Part shown: one piece after another, positions 26,081 through 34,594 of the stretch
Layout of the letters: every line of letters starts with the position of its first letter
Position numbering within the stretch: position 1 is the stretch's first letter
From: UBA1765 sp045615885
Lineage (GTDB): Bacteria > Fibrobacterota > Fibrobacteria > Fibrobacterales > Fibrobacteraceae
Assembly: GCA_045615885.1 (NCBI GenBank)
Contig: JAZLFR010000069.1
Coordinates: 1 to 64,000 of the forward strand
Direction of reading: 5' to 3'
DNA length: 64,000 bases
Program-made: the position numbers and the translations under genes
The notes under the pieces: generated by a model
What the model was told of the DNA's origin: nothing
Seen by the model: only the letters and a program-made list of their open reading frames with translations
The model's database searches: none

Positions 26081-26905
26081 ATGAGCATCATTTTTGAAAT
26101 TGCGATTGCCGTTTTTCTTTTGGCGCTGTTCTTTGCTGTTGTTGCAAAGAAGCAGCCGAAGGCGGGCGGGCATTACCGCAAAAGGGACTTTCGCAAGTAC
26201 CAGGATTACAGGCACCAGAAAAAATCCTTCGAATCTTCGGAAGTTGTTTATCGTGAAGAGTCGGAAAGCTTTGAAGAACGCGCGCACCTGAAGAAGACGA
26301 AGGGAATGGACCTTGCTGACGATCCGCACGGAGTGTTTGGCGAGGCCGCGACTTCTGCGATCGTGGCTCGTGTGGCTCACGACGACCATTGCCATCATTT
26401 TTTACTGCAGAATGTCTATATTCCGACGCACTCCGGCTACACGGAAATCGACACGGTTCTTTTGCATGAAACGGGCATCTATGTTTTTGAAACGAAGAAT
26501 GTGTCTGGCGTGGTGACGGGGGAGCTTGAAGACAGGCAGTGGAAACTCCGCATGAACGAGCGCACCGTGCATGACTTGTACAATCCGATCAGCCAGAACC
26601 ACGGCCACATCGGTGCGCTTATGCGGGTGCTTGGAACATCATTCAAGACGGTGCCTGTTTACTCAGTGATCGTGTTTAGCGACAGATGCGTGCTGAAGCG
26701 AGTGCCTGGCAAGGGGTTCCGTTTTCAGGTGCTGCATTTTGGCGAACTGAATGAAGCTCTCAAAACCTATTTTGCAAGGGGCGCACGCAGGCATGGCCGC
26801 GAACAGCTCGAAAAGTGGAACGCCATTTTGAAGCCCTGCACTAACAGGGGCGAGAAGACAAAGATGATGCATCGTGTGAATGTTCAAAAGATGCATGAAA
26901 ATTAA
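26081..26905 (+). CDS. Membrane-anchored NERD-domain protein
   Basis: This 274-residue protein has one N-terminal membrane helix (residues 3-22), a basic linker and then a nuclease-related (NERD) domain: GEAATSAIVARV, YTEIDTVLLHETGIYVFETKNVSG near residues 120-145 and the later NPISQNHGHI. The D and the E-x-K in EIDTVLL/FETKN match the active-site pattern of restriction-like nucleases. The real activity of NERD proteins is mostly unknown. No Shine-Dalgarno is visible. It stands alone between a terminator and eno. Confidence 0.8.
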   Translation: MSIIFEIAIAVFLLALFFAVVAKKQPKAGGHYRKRDFRKYQDYRHQKKSFESSEVVYREESESFEERAHLKKTKGMDLADDPHGVFGEAATSAIVARVAHDDHCHHFLLQNVYIPTHSGYTEIDTVLLHETGIYVFETKNVSGVVTGELEDRQWKLRMNERTVHDLYNPISQNHGHIGALMRVLGTSFKTVPVYSVIVFSDRCVLKRVPGKGFRFQVLHFGELNEALKTYFARGARRHGREQLEKWNAILKPCTNRGEKTKMMHRVNVQKMHEN

Positions 26906-27021
26906 GCCGATTGCAAAATAGTGGTGCCGATTGGGGCTCTGTTTTGTAAATCTCGTTGGAAAGTGTCTACTATTTGTGAATATTTCGTGAAAAGGCTGGT
27001 GCCTTTGCGGAAAAATCTTTT

Positions 27022-27027
27022 TATATT
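27022..27027 (+). promoter_or_regulatory. -10-like box upstream of eno
   Basis: TATATT lies 40 nt before the eno ATG in a T-rich stretch. The 162-nt gap before eno contains no gene; this is the best promoter candidate in it. Confidence 0.35.
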
Positions 27028-27067
27028 TCTTGCTAGAAATTTTCACTCTAACAAAAAGGCTAAAAAC

Positions 27068-28510
27068 ATGGCTTCTAAAATTAAATCCGTAGTTGCTCGC
27101 CAGATCCTCGACTCTCGCGGCAATCCGTCCCTCGAAGTAGATGTAACTCTTGAAAACGGCATCGTTGGCCACGCAGCAGTTCCGAGTGGTGCTTCCACCG
27201 GTGAACGCGAAGCTTGCGAACTCCGCGACGGCGACAAGAAGACCTACCTCGGCAAGGGCACCCTTACCGCAGTTAAGAATGTCAACACCAAGATCGCTAA
27301 GAAGATCGTTGGCATGGATCCTTCCAAGCAGGTTGAAGTTGATGACGCTATGATCGCTCTCGACGGCAACCGCATGCTCAAGAACAAGCTCGGTGCAAAC
27401 GCAATCCTCGGCGTTTCCATGGCTGTTTGCGTAGCTGCTGCTAAGGACGCTGGCCTTCCGCTCTACCAGTACATCGCAAAGCTCCACGGCACAAAGAAGC
27501 TCACACTCCCGTGCCCGATGTGCAACGTTATCAACGGCGGTGCTCACTCCTCCGCTCCGATCGACTTCCAGGAATTCATGATCGCTCCGGTTGGCGCTAA
27601 GACTTTCTCCAAGGGTCTCCAGATGGTTACCGAAATCTTCCACGCTCTTAAGGCTGTCCTTAAGAAGGGTGGCTTCGACACCACTGTTGGTGACGAAGGT
27701 GGCTTTGCTCCGGGCGTTTCCATCAAGCCGGCAAAGAACAAGTTCGGTTACGAAATCACTGGCGTTATGACCCTCGAAAAGGCTCTCGACGCTTTGAAGA
27801 CTGCAACCGCCAATGCTGGTTACAAGTTCGGCACCGACATCAAGATCGCTCTTGACGTTGCTTCTTCCGAATTCTGCGACAAGAACACCAAGGCTGGCAA
27901 GCCGGAAACTTACACCTTCAAGAAGAGCACCAAGAAGACCCTCAAGTCTGCTGACATGGTCAAGCTCTATGAAAAGCTCATCGACAAGTATTCCATCTTC
28001 TCCATTGAAGACGGTCTCGACGAAGCTGACTGGGCTGGCTGGAAGGTTATGACCGATAAGCTCGGTGGCAAGCTCAACCTCGTTGGTGACGACCTCTTCG
28101 TTACCAACCCGACAATCTTCGACGAAGGTATCAAGGCTGGCATCGCTAACGCAATCCTTATCAAGGTTAACCAGGTTGGTTCCGTTTCTGAAACCCTCGC
28201 AGCTATCAAGCGCGCTCAGGACGAAGGCTATGCTCCGATCGTTTCCCACCGCTCCGGCGAAACCGAAGACACCTTCATTGCTGACCTCGCAGTTGGTACT
28301 GCAGCTGGCCAGATCAAGACCGGTTCCCTCTCCCGTACAGACCGCGTCTGCAAGTACAACCGCCTCCTCCGCATCGAAGAAGAACTCGGCAAGGCTGCTG
28401 TATACGCAGGTGACCCGCGCAAGGCTGTAAAGGCTGCTTGCAAGTGCGACAAGAAGTGCGCATGCAAGAAGGCACCGGCTAAGAAGGCACCGGCTAAGAA
28501 GGCTAAGTAA
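27068..28510 (+). CDS. eno: Enolase with Cys/Lys-rich C-terminal tail
   Basis: The ATG at 27,068 gives 480 residues; an open frame reaches further up to 26,921 but without homology. The enolase core is complete: LDSRGNPSLEVDV, SGASTGEREACELRDGD, VGDEGGFAP, SIEDGLDEADW, VGDDLFVTN and SHRSGETEDTFIADLAVG. It interconverts 2-phosphoglycerate and phosphoenolpyruvate. It is about 50 residues longer than typical: an insertion after GGFAPGV and a tail (from about residue 455) with CKCDKKCACKK followed by KAPAKKAPAKKAK. Confidence 0.97.
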   Translation: MASKIKSVVARQILDSRGNPSLEVDVTLENGIVGHAAVPSGASTGEREACELRDGDKKTYLGKGTLTAVKNVNTKIAKKIVGMDPSKQVEVDDAMIALDGNRMLKNKLGANAILGVSMAVCVAAAKDAGLPLYQYIAKLHGTKKLTLPCPMCNVINGGAHSSAPIDFQEFMIAPVGAKTFSKGLQMVTEIFHALKAVLKKGGFDTTVGDEGGFAPGVSIKPAKNKFGYEITGVMTLEKALDALKTATANAGYKFGTDIKIALDVASSEFCDKNTKAGKPETYTFKKSTKKTLKSADMVKLYEKLIDKYSIFSIEDGLDEADWAGWKVMTDKLGGKLNLVGDDLFVTNPTIFDEGIKAGIANAILIKVNQVGSVSETLAAIKRAQDEGYAPIVSHRSGETEDTFIADLAVGTAAGQIKTGSLSRTDRVCKYNRLLRIEEELGKAAVYAGDPRKAVKAACKCDKKCACKKAPAKKAPAKKAK

Positions 28511-28534
28511 TTTTTAACTTCGGTTAATTACTGA

Positions 28535-28570
28535 AAACGGCTCCGCTCAAAAGGCGGGGCTGTTTTTTTT
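28535..28570 (+). terminator. Rho-independent terminator of eno
   Basis: AAACGGCTCCGC and GCGGGGCTGTTT form a 12-bp stem with two wobble pairs, a 7-nt loop and a long T run. A smaller TTAAC-TTCG-GTTAA hairpin at 28,514-28,527 precedes it. Confidence 0.88.
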
Positions 28571-28675
28571 GCCTCTGACGCAAGTTGCTTTTAACTAACT
28601 ATTTACGAATCTTTACAAAACAATTTGCTTTCGTTTTTTATCAAAATTCCAGAAACGGTTTTGGCTTTAAAAACT

Positions 28676-28681
28676 TATATT
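28676..28681 (+). promoter_or_regulatory. -10-like box of the ABC importer operon
   Basis: TATATT lies 54 nt before the first gene. A short inverted repeat, CCCAA-TT-TTGGG (28,705-28,716), sits between it and the ribosome binding site and could be an operator. The rest of the 225-nt gap shows the eno terminator and A/T-rich sequence. Confidence 0.35.
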
Positions 28682-28735
28682 AGCTTCGATTTTTTCCATC
28701 AATACCCAATTTTGGGCATTTAACATGAGGATAAA

Positions 28736-30568
28736 ATGGTTGTTCTAAAAAATGTTGCCCGAGCTGCACTCGCCGTTCCGGCATGCTGCGCAATGCTCAC
28801 TGCTTGCGGCGATTCCAGCGCCGACAATGCAGCACTTCCGCGCGAAGAAACTCTTTATTTGTCTGGTCAGCAGTGGGGTTCCCCTGCTTCCTTTAACCCG
28901 CTTGCCGAATCCTGGATGGCTGCTTGGCCGGTCGGTGGTCGCTTCAACTTGATGTACGAACCGCTCGTGACCTATAACACCCTGAACGGCCAAATTGACC
29001 CGCTTCTCGGTACCTATGTTCCGGAACTTTCCAACAACGATAGCGTTGTTGTGGATTTGAACCCGGCTGCAAAGTGGAGCGACGGTGTTCGCGTCAACTC
29101 TGAAGACGTCAAGTATATCTTCAAGGAAGGCTCTATCAACACCGCAGAACAGATTGCTGCAATCCATGTTGATACTCTCAAGAGCGAAAACGGCGAATTT
29201 ACAGAACGTCTTGCATTCCTCGTTGCAAAGGACAAGCGTAACAATCCGCTTTCCGTGCTTGACCTTGTACAGGCGGTCCGCATCGTTCCGGCACATGTCT
29301 TCAAGCCGCTTACCGAAAAGTTCGGCTCCAAGGACGAAGTCAAGAAGCAGATGCTCGACAAGAACCCGCTCACTGGCGAAGCTCCGGTTATTTCCGGTCC
29401 GTACAACTTGAAGGACTACTCTTCCTCCAAGATTACGCTTGAACGCCGTGACGACTACTGGGGTAATGCTGCCCTCCACGAAGGCAAGCTCCCTGCTCCT
29501 AAGTACATCGTCCATCCGATTTACAAGAATAACGAACATAACACCATCGCTATGCGTGAAGGCAAGCTCGATGCTTCCATGAGCTATATTCCGCGTATCG
29601 AACGCAAGGCCAACTCCGGCGTTCATACATGGCTCAAGACCCCGCCGTACTACAATGCCGGTGCCATGCCGATGTTCTTCATCAACACAACAAAGGCTCC
29701 GCTCGACAACAAGGTCTTCCGCCGTGCACTTGCAACTGCTATCGATTACAAGGCTGTTGACCAGTTCGCAGTTTCCAAGTACTCAGGTTCCATTAAGCCG
29801 GGCCTCATCATGCCGAAGGGTCTTGAAGGTGAATACCTTAACGAAGAAGACCTCTCCGTTTACGGTGTGAACATGGCTCTCCGCGATGCTGACCGCATCA
29901 AGGCTGTGGAAGAAATGCTTTCTTCCATCGGCATCAAGTCTGTATTCAATGCTGATGGCGACCTTTCCCACATGGAAATGGGTGGCAAGAAGCTCCCGAC
30001 TCTCTTCATTACCTGCCCTGCCGGTTGGACCGACTGGGAAGCAATCGTTACCATCGCAGTTCAGGGTATGCGTGCTGCTGGTATCGATGTTCGTGAAGGT
30101 TTCGTGGATGGTGGTTCCTACTGGCCGGCAATGGGTCAGGGCAACTTTGATTTGATCATGCACAAGCCGTCTGCAGATGTTACTCCGTCCCTCCCGTGGA
30201 CCCGCTTCAACGAAGTTATGGGTGTCGCTCGCGACTGGCAGCCGATTGGCGCCTGGGCTGGTACCAACATCGGTCGTTACAACAAGCCGGGTTCCCCGGA
30301 ATATCGTCCGGAAGTGGATAGCCTCTTGAACGCAATTCCGCTCATGACTGACGAAAACCAGAAGAAGGCTGCTTATCGTGTTTTGAACCGCATCTTCATG
30401 GAAGACCAACCGGCTATTCCGGTTGCCTACCTCCCGGAACAGTTCTACGAATTCAGCGATCGCGTTTGGACCAACTGGCCGAACGAAGAAAATCCGTATG
30501 CTCCGGCACAGCTCCCATGGGTTGCCTCCGGTACACACATCCTTTGGAACCTTCAGCTTAAGAAATAA
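28736..30568 (+). CDS. ABC importer substrate-binding lipoprotein (family 5)
   Basis: This 610-residue protein starts with a lipoprotein signal, lipobox LTAC with Cys24. The family 5 (oligopeptide/dipeptide) binding fold follows, e.g. FNLMYEPLVTYN, AKWSDGVRVNSEDVKYIFKEG and LERRDDYWG. Similar proteins bind peptides, nickel or, in some lineages, cello- or other oligosaccharides; the opening LYLSGQQWGSPASFNPL resembles the oligosaccharide-type members, but this is only an impression. GAGG lies ahead of the ATG. It heads a five-gene operon. Confidence 0.9.
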   Translation: MVVLKNVARAALAVPACCAMLTACGDSSADNAALPREETLYLSGQQWGSPASFNPLAESWMAAWPVGGRFNLMYEPLVTYNTLNGQIDPLLGTYVPELSNNDSVVVDLNPAAKWSDGVRVNSEDVKYIFKEGSINTAEQIAAIHVDTLKSENGEFTERLAFLVAKDKRNNPLSVLDLVQAVRIVPAHVFKPLTEKFGSKDEVKKQMLDKNPLTGEAPVISGPYNLKDYSSSKITLERRDDYWGNAALHEGKLPAPKYIVHPIYKNNEHNTIAMREGKLDASMSYIPRIERKANSGVHTWLKTPPYYNAGAMPMFFINTTKAPLDNKVFRRALATAIDYKAVDQFAVSKYSGSIKPGLIMPKGLEGEYLNEEDLSVYGVNMALRDADRIKAVEEMLSSIGIKSVFNADGDLSHMEMGGKKLPTLFITCPAGWTDWEAIVTIAVQGMRAAGIDVREGFVDGGSYWPAMGQGNFDLIMHKPSADVTPSLPWTRFNEVMGVARDWQPIGAWAGTNIGRYNKPGSPEYRPEVDSLLNAIPLMTDENQKKAAYRVLNRIFMEDQPAIPVAYLPEQFYEFSDRVWTNWPNEENPYAPAQLPWVASGTHILWNLQLKK

Positions 30569-30578
30569 GGACTGACAC

Positions 30579-31709
30579 ATGTTAAAACAATATCCAATGC
30601 TACGTTATGTCCTGCAGAAGGGTATGTGGTATTTGCTGACATTTGTTGTCGCAGTTGCCATTAACTTCACTCTTCCGCGTCTCGGTGACAACAATCCGGT
30701 GGACATCATTATGGGTAAGGCCGCACAGGGCCTTTCCGTAGAAGAAGCCCAGGCCAAGAAGGAAGACCTCCTCAAGGCATTCGGCATGGCAAAGCTCGAT
30801 GACGAGGGCAATGTCATTTATGAAGAAGTTCCTGAACTCGACGAAGGCAAGCCGGTTCTCGGTGAAGACGGCGCTCCGAAGATGAAGAAGGAAGTCGTAC
30901 TTGCTTCTGGCTTTGTCCAGTTCTTCAAGTATATCGGTAACGTGTTCCGCGGTGACTTCGGCCTTTCTTACAGCCAGTACCCGAAGCCGGTTATTGAAAT
31001 CATCAAGGAATCCCTCCCTTGGACACTTGCCATCCAGGCTCCGACCATTATTCTCGGCTGGATCGTCGGTAACCTTCTCGGTGCCTTCGCTGCTTACAAG
31101 CGCGGCATTTTCGACAAGGTGTTCTTCCCGGTTGCAATGTTCTTGAACGGTATTCCGTACTTCGTTTTCGGTATGATCCTTGTAGCTCTCTTCTCCATCA
31201 CTCTCGGTTGGTTCCCGGCAATGGGCGCCTACAGCTTGGACCTCACTCCGGGCTTTAACTGGGAATTCATGAAGAGCCTTGGCTTCTACTATGTTCTTCC
31301 GTTCTTCTCCTGCTTCCCGATCCTTCTTTCCGGTCAGGCAACAGGTATGCGTTCCATGTCCATCTATGAACTTGGTACCGACTACATGAAGTATGCTAAG
31401 TGGCTCGGCCTTCGCGAAGGCAAGATCATTAGCTATGTGTTCCGTAACGCTATGCTTCCGCAGTTGACCGGTCTTGCCCAGTCCCTCGGTTCCATGGTGG
31501 GTGGCGCTCTCATTACCGAAATGATCTTCTCTTACCCGGGTCTCGGCATGGCCATGCTTACCGCTATCCAGGCAAATGACTATGCAACAATTCAGGGTTG
31601 CACACTCATGATCTCCACTTGCGTTCTCCTTGCAAACTTTGCAGTTGACGTACTCATCGCCGTATTTGACCCGCGTGTCAAGGCCGGTATCCAGATGGGA
31701 GGTAAATAA
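30579..31709 (+). CDS. ABC importer permease, OppB/DppB type
   Basis: The 376-residue membrane protein has six predicted helices. The first helix is followed by a long, charged extracytoplasmic segment (about residues 45-110). The permease loop MSIYELGTDYMKYAKWLGLREGKIISYVFRNAMLP near residues 258-292 is the EAA-type motif that contacts the ATPases. It starts 10 nt after the binding protein and its stop overlaps the next start by one base. Confidence 0.92.
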   Translation: MLKQYPMLRYVLQKGMWYLLTFVVAVAINFTLPRLGDNNPVDIIMGKAAQGLSVEEAQAKKEDLLKAFGMAKLDDEGNVIYEEVPELDEGKPVLGEDGAPKMKKEVVLASGFVQFFKYIGNVFRGDFGLSYSQYPKPVIEIIKESLPWTLAIQAPTIILGWIVGNLLGAFAAYKRGIFDKVFFPVAMFLNGIPYFVFGMILVALFSITLGWFPAMGAYSLDLTPGFNWEFMKSLGFYYVLPFFSCFPILLSGQATGMRSMSIYELGTDYMKYAKWLGLREGKIISYVFRNAMLPQLTGLAQSLGSMVGGALITEMIFSYPGLGMAMLTAIQANDYATIQGCTLMISTCVLLANFAVDVLIAVFDPRVKAGIQMGGK

Positions 31710-32554
31710 TGCTTAAGATGCTCAAAAACCTCATGAAATCCCCGATGTTCGTCGTGGGCATTTCCCTCTTCATTTTGACGCTCCTCGTCGCCCTCCTCGG
31801 CCCTCTGTTCTACAACGTAGATACGACTGCCCGCGACGTCATTGCCGGTCCGTATGCTCCGTCTAGCGGCGAACATCTTCTCGGCACCGACCATCTTGGC
31901 CGCGACTATGTGTCTCTCTTGATTTCCGGTCTGCGCTCCTCCCTCTATGTGGGCTTCCTCGCTGGTATCATCGCCACTATCCTCGGCGTGTTCATCGGCT
32001 TGTTCGGCGGTTTCCGTGGCGGTTGGATCGATGAAGTTCTTAACATGCTTACGAACCTCTTCATCGTTATCCCGCAGTTCGTTATCCTCGTTCTTATCAG
32101 CACCGCTGTTAAGGACGGTCGTTCCCTCACCTTGATCGGCTTGATCATCGGTCTTACCGCTTGGAGCTGGTCTGCCCGTGCTGTGCGCGCCCAGGCTTCT
32201 TCCCTCCGTAGCCGCGACCACATTGCTCTTGCCCGCATTAACGGTGCAAGCTCCCTCACGATCGTTGTAAAGCACGTTCTCCCGTACCTTCTCTCTTACG
32301 TGTTCATGGTGTTCATCATGCAGGTCGGCTCCGGCATTCTTTCCGAAGCTTCCATCTCCATGATCGGCCTTGGTCCGGTGGACTCCACCTCCCTCGGCAT
32401 CATCTTGAACCAGGCTAAGGATAACGGCGCACTCTCTGACAGTATCTGGATTGCCTTCATTCCGGCAACCATCATCATTACTCTCACAGTGTTTGCCCTT
32501 TACTTGATCAACACTTCCATGGAAGGCGTCTTCAACCCGCGCTTGCGCAAATAA
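31709..32554 (+). CDS. ABC importer permease, OppC/DppC type
   Basis: This 281-residue protein is the second permease. The OppC N-terminal segment (LLGTDHLGRDYVSLLISGLR) and the coupling loop with LRSRDHIALARINGASSLTIVVKHVLPY are both present, with about six helices. It pairs with the OppB-type protein to form the channel in the inner membrane. It overlaps that gene by one base and is followed by the first ATPase after 11 nt. Confidence 0.93.
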   Translation: MLKMLKNLMKSPMFVVGISLFILTLLVALLGPLFYNVDTTARDVIAGPYAPSSGEHLLGTDHLGRDYVSLLISGLRSSLYVGFLAGIIATILGVFIGLFGGFRGGWIDEVLNMLTNLFIVIPQFVILVLISTAVKDGRSLTLIGLIIGLTAWSWSARAVRAQASSLRSRDHIALARINGASSLTIVVKHVLPYLLSYVFMVFIMQVGSGILSEASISMIGLGPVDSTSLGIILNQAKDNGALSDSIWIAFIPATIIITLTVFALYLINTSMEGVFNPRLRK

Positions 32555-32565
32555 GGTGAATCAAT

Positions 32566-33570
32566 ATGTCTGAAAATATTTTTGAAGTAGATCACCTCAG
32601 CCTCCACTACCTTGGTCGTTTTGGTGACAAGACCCATGCTGTTACGGACGTTTCCTTCAGCATGAAGCAAGGTGAAATCCTCGGTATCGCAGGCGAATCT
32701 GGTTGCGGTAAGTCCACACTCGTGTCTGGCCTTATGGGTATGTGCATTCCGCCGCTTTACCCGACCTCTGGCGATGTTCGCGTTTGGAACAACGAAACCA
32801 AGAAGATGGAATCCCTCATGAACCGCGGTATCGAAGACATTCGTTCCAACGTTCTTGCTCAGAAGGTTTCCATGATTCCGCAGGGTGCCTTCAACGCACT
32901 TAACCCTGTCCGCAAGATCAAGGACATCGCTGCTGACGTGATCGCAGCTCACCAGGCTCCTGGCAAGGCCCTTGACCACAAGGAAATCTATGACCGCCTT
33001 CGTGAACGTTTCGACTTGTTCGGCATGGACACGGACCGCGTCTTGAATTCCCACCCGATCCAGCTTACTGCAGGTGAACGCCAGCGCAGCGTTATCGGTA
33101 TCTCTACGCTTTTGAACCCGCAGATGGTTATTGCCGACGAACCGACCTCCGCTCTTGACGTTTCTACCCAGAAGGAAGTGATCTCCATGATCTTCGACCT
33201 TCTCGATAAGGGCATCTTCAGCACCATGATCTTCATTACCCATGAACTTCCGCTCCTCTACCATGTGGCAGACAACATTGCCATCATGTATGCAGGCGAA
33301 ATCGTTGAAATGGGCACTGCAGAACAGGTCGTTAAGGATCCGCGCCATCCGTATACCCAGGCATTGATGGGTGCTATGCTCAGTACTGAACAGAGCCAGC
33401 GTTCCCGCAAGCCGGTTGCTATCGAAGGCGCACCTCCAAGCCTTAAGAACAAGATTGTCGGCTGCCGCTTTGCAGATCGCTGCACACGCGCTTGCGCCGA
33501 TTGCAAGAAGACAACTCAGGAACTTCGCATTGTTGGCGATCGTCAGGTAAGGTGTAATTATGCCAAGTAA
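32566..33570 (+). CDS. ABC importer ATPase, OppD/DppD type
   Basis: The 334-residue ATPase has Walker A GESGCGKST, the signature LTAGERQRS, Walker B MVIADEPTSALD and the H-loop FITHE. The C-terminal oligopeptide-type extension carries a Cys cluster (GCRFADRCTRACADC), which in related ATPases holds a metal cluster. The signature has Thr-Ala in place of the usual Ser-Gly. It overlaps the next gene by 11 nt. Confidence 0.93.
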   Translation: MSENIFEVDHLSLHYLGRFGDKTHAVTDVSFSMKQGEILGIAGESGCGKSTLVSGLMGMCIPPLYPTSGDVRVWNNETKKMESLMNRGIEDIRSNVLAQKVSMIPQGAFNALNPVRKIKDIAADVIAAHQAPGKALDHKEIYDRLRERFDLFGMDTDRVLNSHPIQLTAGERQRSVIGISTLLNPQMVIADEPTSALDVSTQKEVISMIFDLLDKGIFSTMIFITHELPLLYHVADNIAIMYAGEIVEMGTAEQVVKDPRHPYTQALMGAMLSTEQSQRSRKPVAIEGAPPSLKNKIVGCRFADRCTRACADCKKTTQELRIVGDRQVRCNYAK

Positions 33571-34369
33571 TAAGTCTATTGTTTTTTCTGCTCAGAACAT
33601 CAGCAAGACTTTTGGTGCTGGCAAGAACACTAAGGTTGCTGTTGATAACGTATCTTTCGACATTTACGATGGCGAAATCATTTCCATCGTAGGTGGCTCC
33701 GGTTGCGGTAAGTCCGTGCTCGCCAAGGTGATGCTCGGCCTCTACCAGCCGACTAACGGTACATTCCTCTATCGCGACAAGAAGATCAAGAATCTGAAGG
33801 ACCACTGGAACGAAGTTCAGTCTGTGTTCCAGGACCCGTTCAGCTGCTTCAACCAGTTCTTCACAATCCGCTCCCAGTTGGAAGACGCCCTCAACATCTT
33901 GAAGGATAAGCCAAGCAAGGAAGAAGTGAAGGCTCGCGTTGATGCTGGTCTCATGGCTGTTAACGTTAAGCCGGCAGATATCGAAGGCAAGTATCCGTTC
34001 GAACTTTCCGGTGGTCAGATGCAGCGTATGTTGCTCGCCCGTATCTTTGCCTTGAAGCCGAAGGTTCTCATTGCTGATGAACCGACCTCCATGGTGGATG
34101 CATGCGTACGTGCAAACATTCTTGATTACCTCATGAAGCTCAAGCAGGAACTTCAGATGACCATCGTGTTCGTGACCCACGATATCGGCCTTGCTAACTA
34201 CGTTAGTGACCGTATCTTCATTATGCACGACGGTAAGATCGTGAACCAGGGTACCCCGGAAGAAGTGCTCGACAAGACACAGGAACCGCATACCTTGAAG
34301 CTTCTTGACGATATTCCGGAAGTCCACAAGACCGAATGGATCAAGAATAGCCATCGCTCCAAGAAGTAA
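33560..34369 (+). CDS. ABC importer ATPase, OppF/DppF type
   Basis: This 269-residue ATPase has Walker A GGSGCGKSV, signature LSGGQMQRM, Walker B VLIADEPTSMVD and H-loop FVTHD. It lacks the C-terminal Cys cluster of its partner, so the two probably form an asymmetric ATPase pair. It starts inside the end of the OppD-type gene and closes the operon ahead of a terminator. Confidence 0.93.
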   Translation: MPSNKSIVFSAQNISKTFGAGKNTKVAVDNVSFDIYDGEIISIVGGSGCGKSVLAKVMLGLYQPTNGTFLYRDKKIKNLKDHWNEVQSVFQDPFSCFNQFFTIRSQLEDALNILKDKPSKEEVKARVDAGLMAVNVKPADIEGKYPFELSGGQMQRMLLARIFALKPKVLIADEPTSMVDACVRANILDYLMKLKQELQMTIVFVTHDIGLANYVSDRIFIMHDGKIVNQGTPEEVLDKTQEPHTLKLLDDIPEVHKTEWIKNSHRSKK

Positions 34370-34386
34370 TTCTTGCTGCAGCTAGC

Positions 34387-34426
34387 AAAGCACCCCGGCG
34401 CCCCCAAGCGCCGGGGCGCTTTGTTT
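34387..34426 (+). terminator. Rho-independent terminator of the ABC operon
   Basis: AAAGCACCCCGGCGC and GCGCCGGGGCGCTTT form a 15-bp stem with one A-C mismatch, followed by a T-rich run. It lies 17 nt after the last ATPase gene. Confidence 0.92.
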
Positions 34427-34452
34427 TATGGCCGGGGCGCTTTGTTTTTATG
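34410..34452 (+). repeat. Tandem copy of the terminator 3' arm
   Basis: The unit GCCGGGGCGCTTTGTTTTATG (34,410-34,430 and 34,431-34,452, the second with one extra T) occurs twice in a row. Either copy could pair with the 5' arm. The remaining gap to 34,594 shows no gene. Confidence 0.85.
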
Positions 34453-34594
34453 CGGCGCCGAGGCGTTTGAAGGACTGCCTGTAAAATGATGTGAAAAAAG
34501 GTGGCTTATGGTTGTGCTGTAAAGTGAAATTTTAATTTATTTAAAATGTGTGGCTGCTGCAAGCCTATGAAATGCGTGGCATTCAAAAAGGCTT

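Noticed and set aside
26663..28249. 528-codon minus-strand frame over eno and the NERD gene
   Set aside because: Antisense to enolase, explained by the same codon bias; composition is not protein-like.
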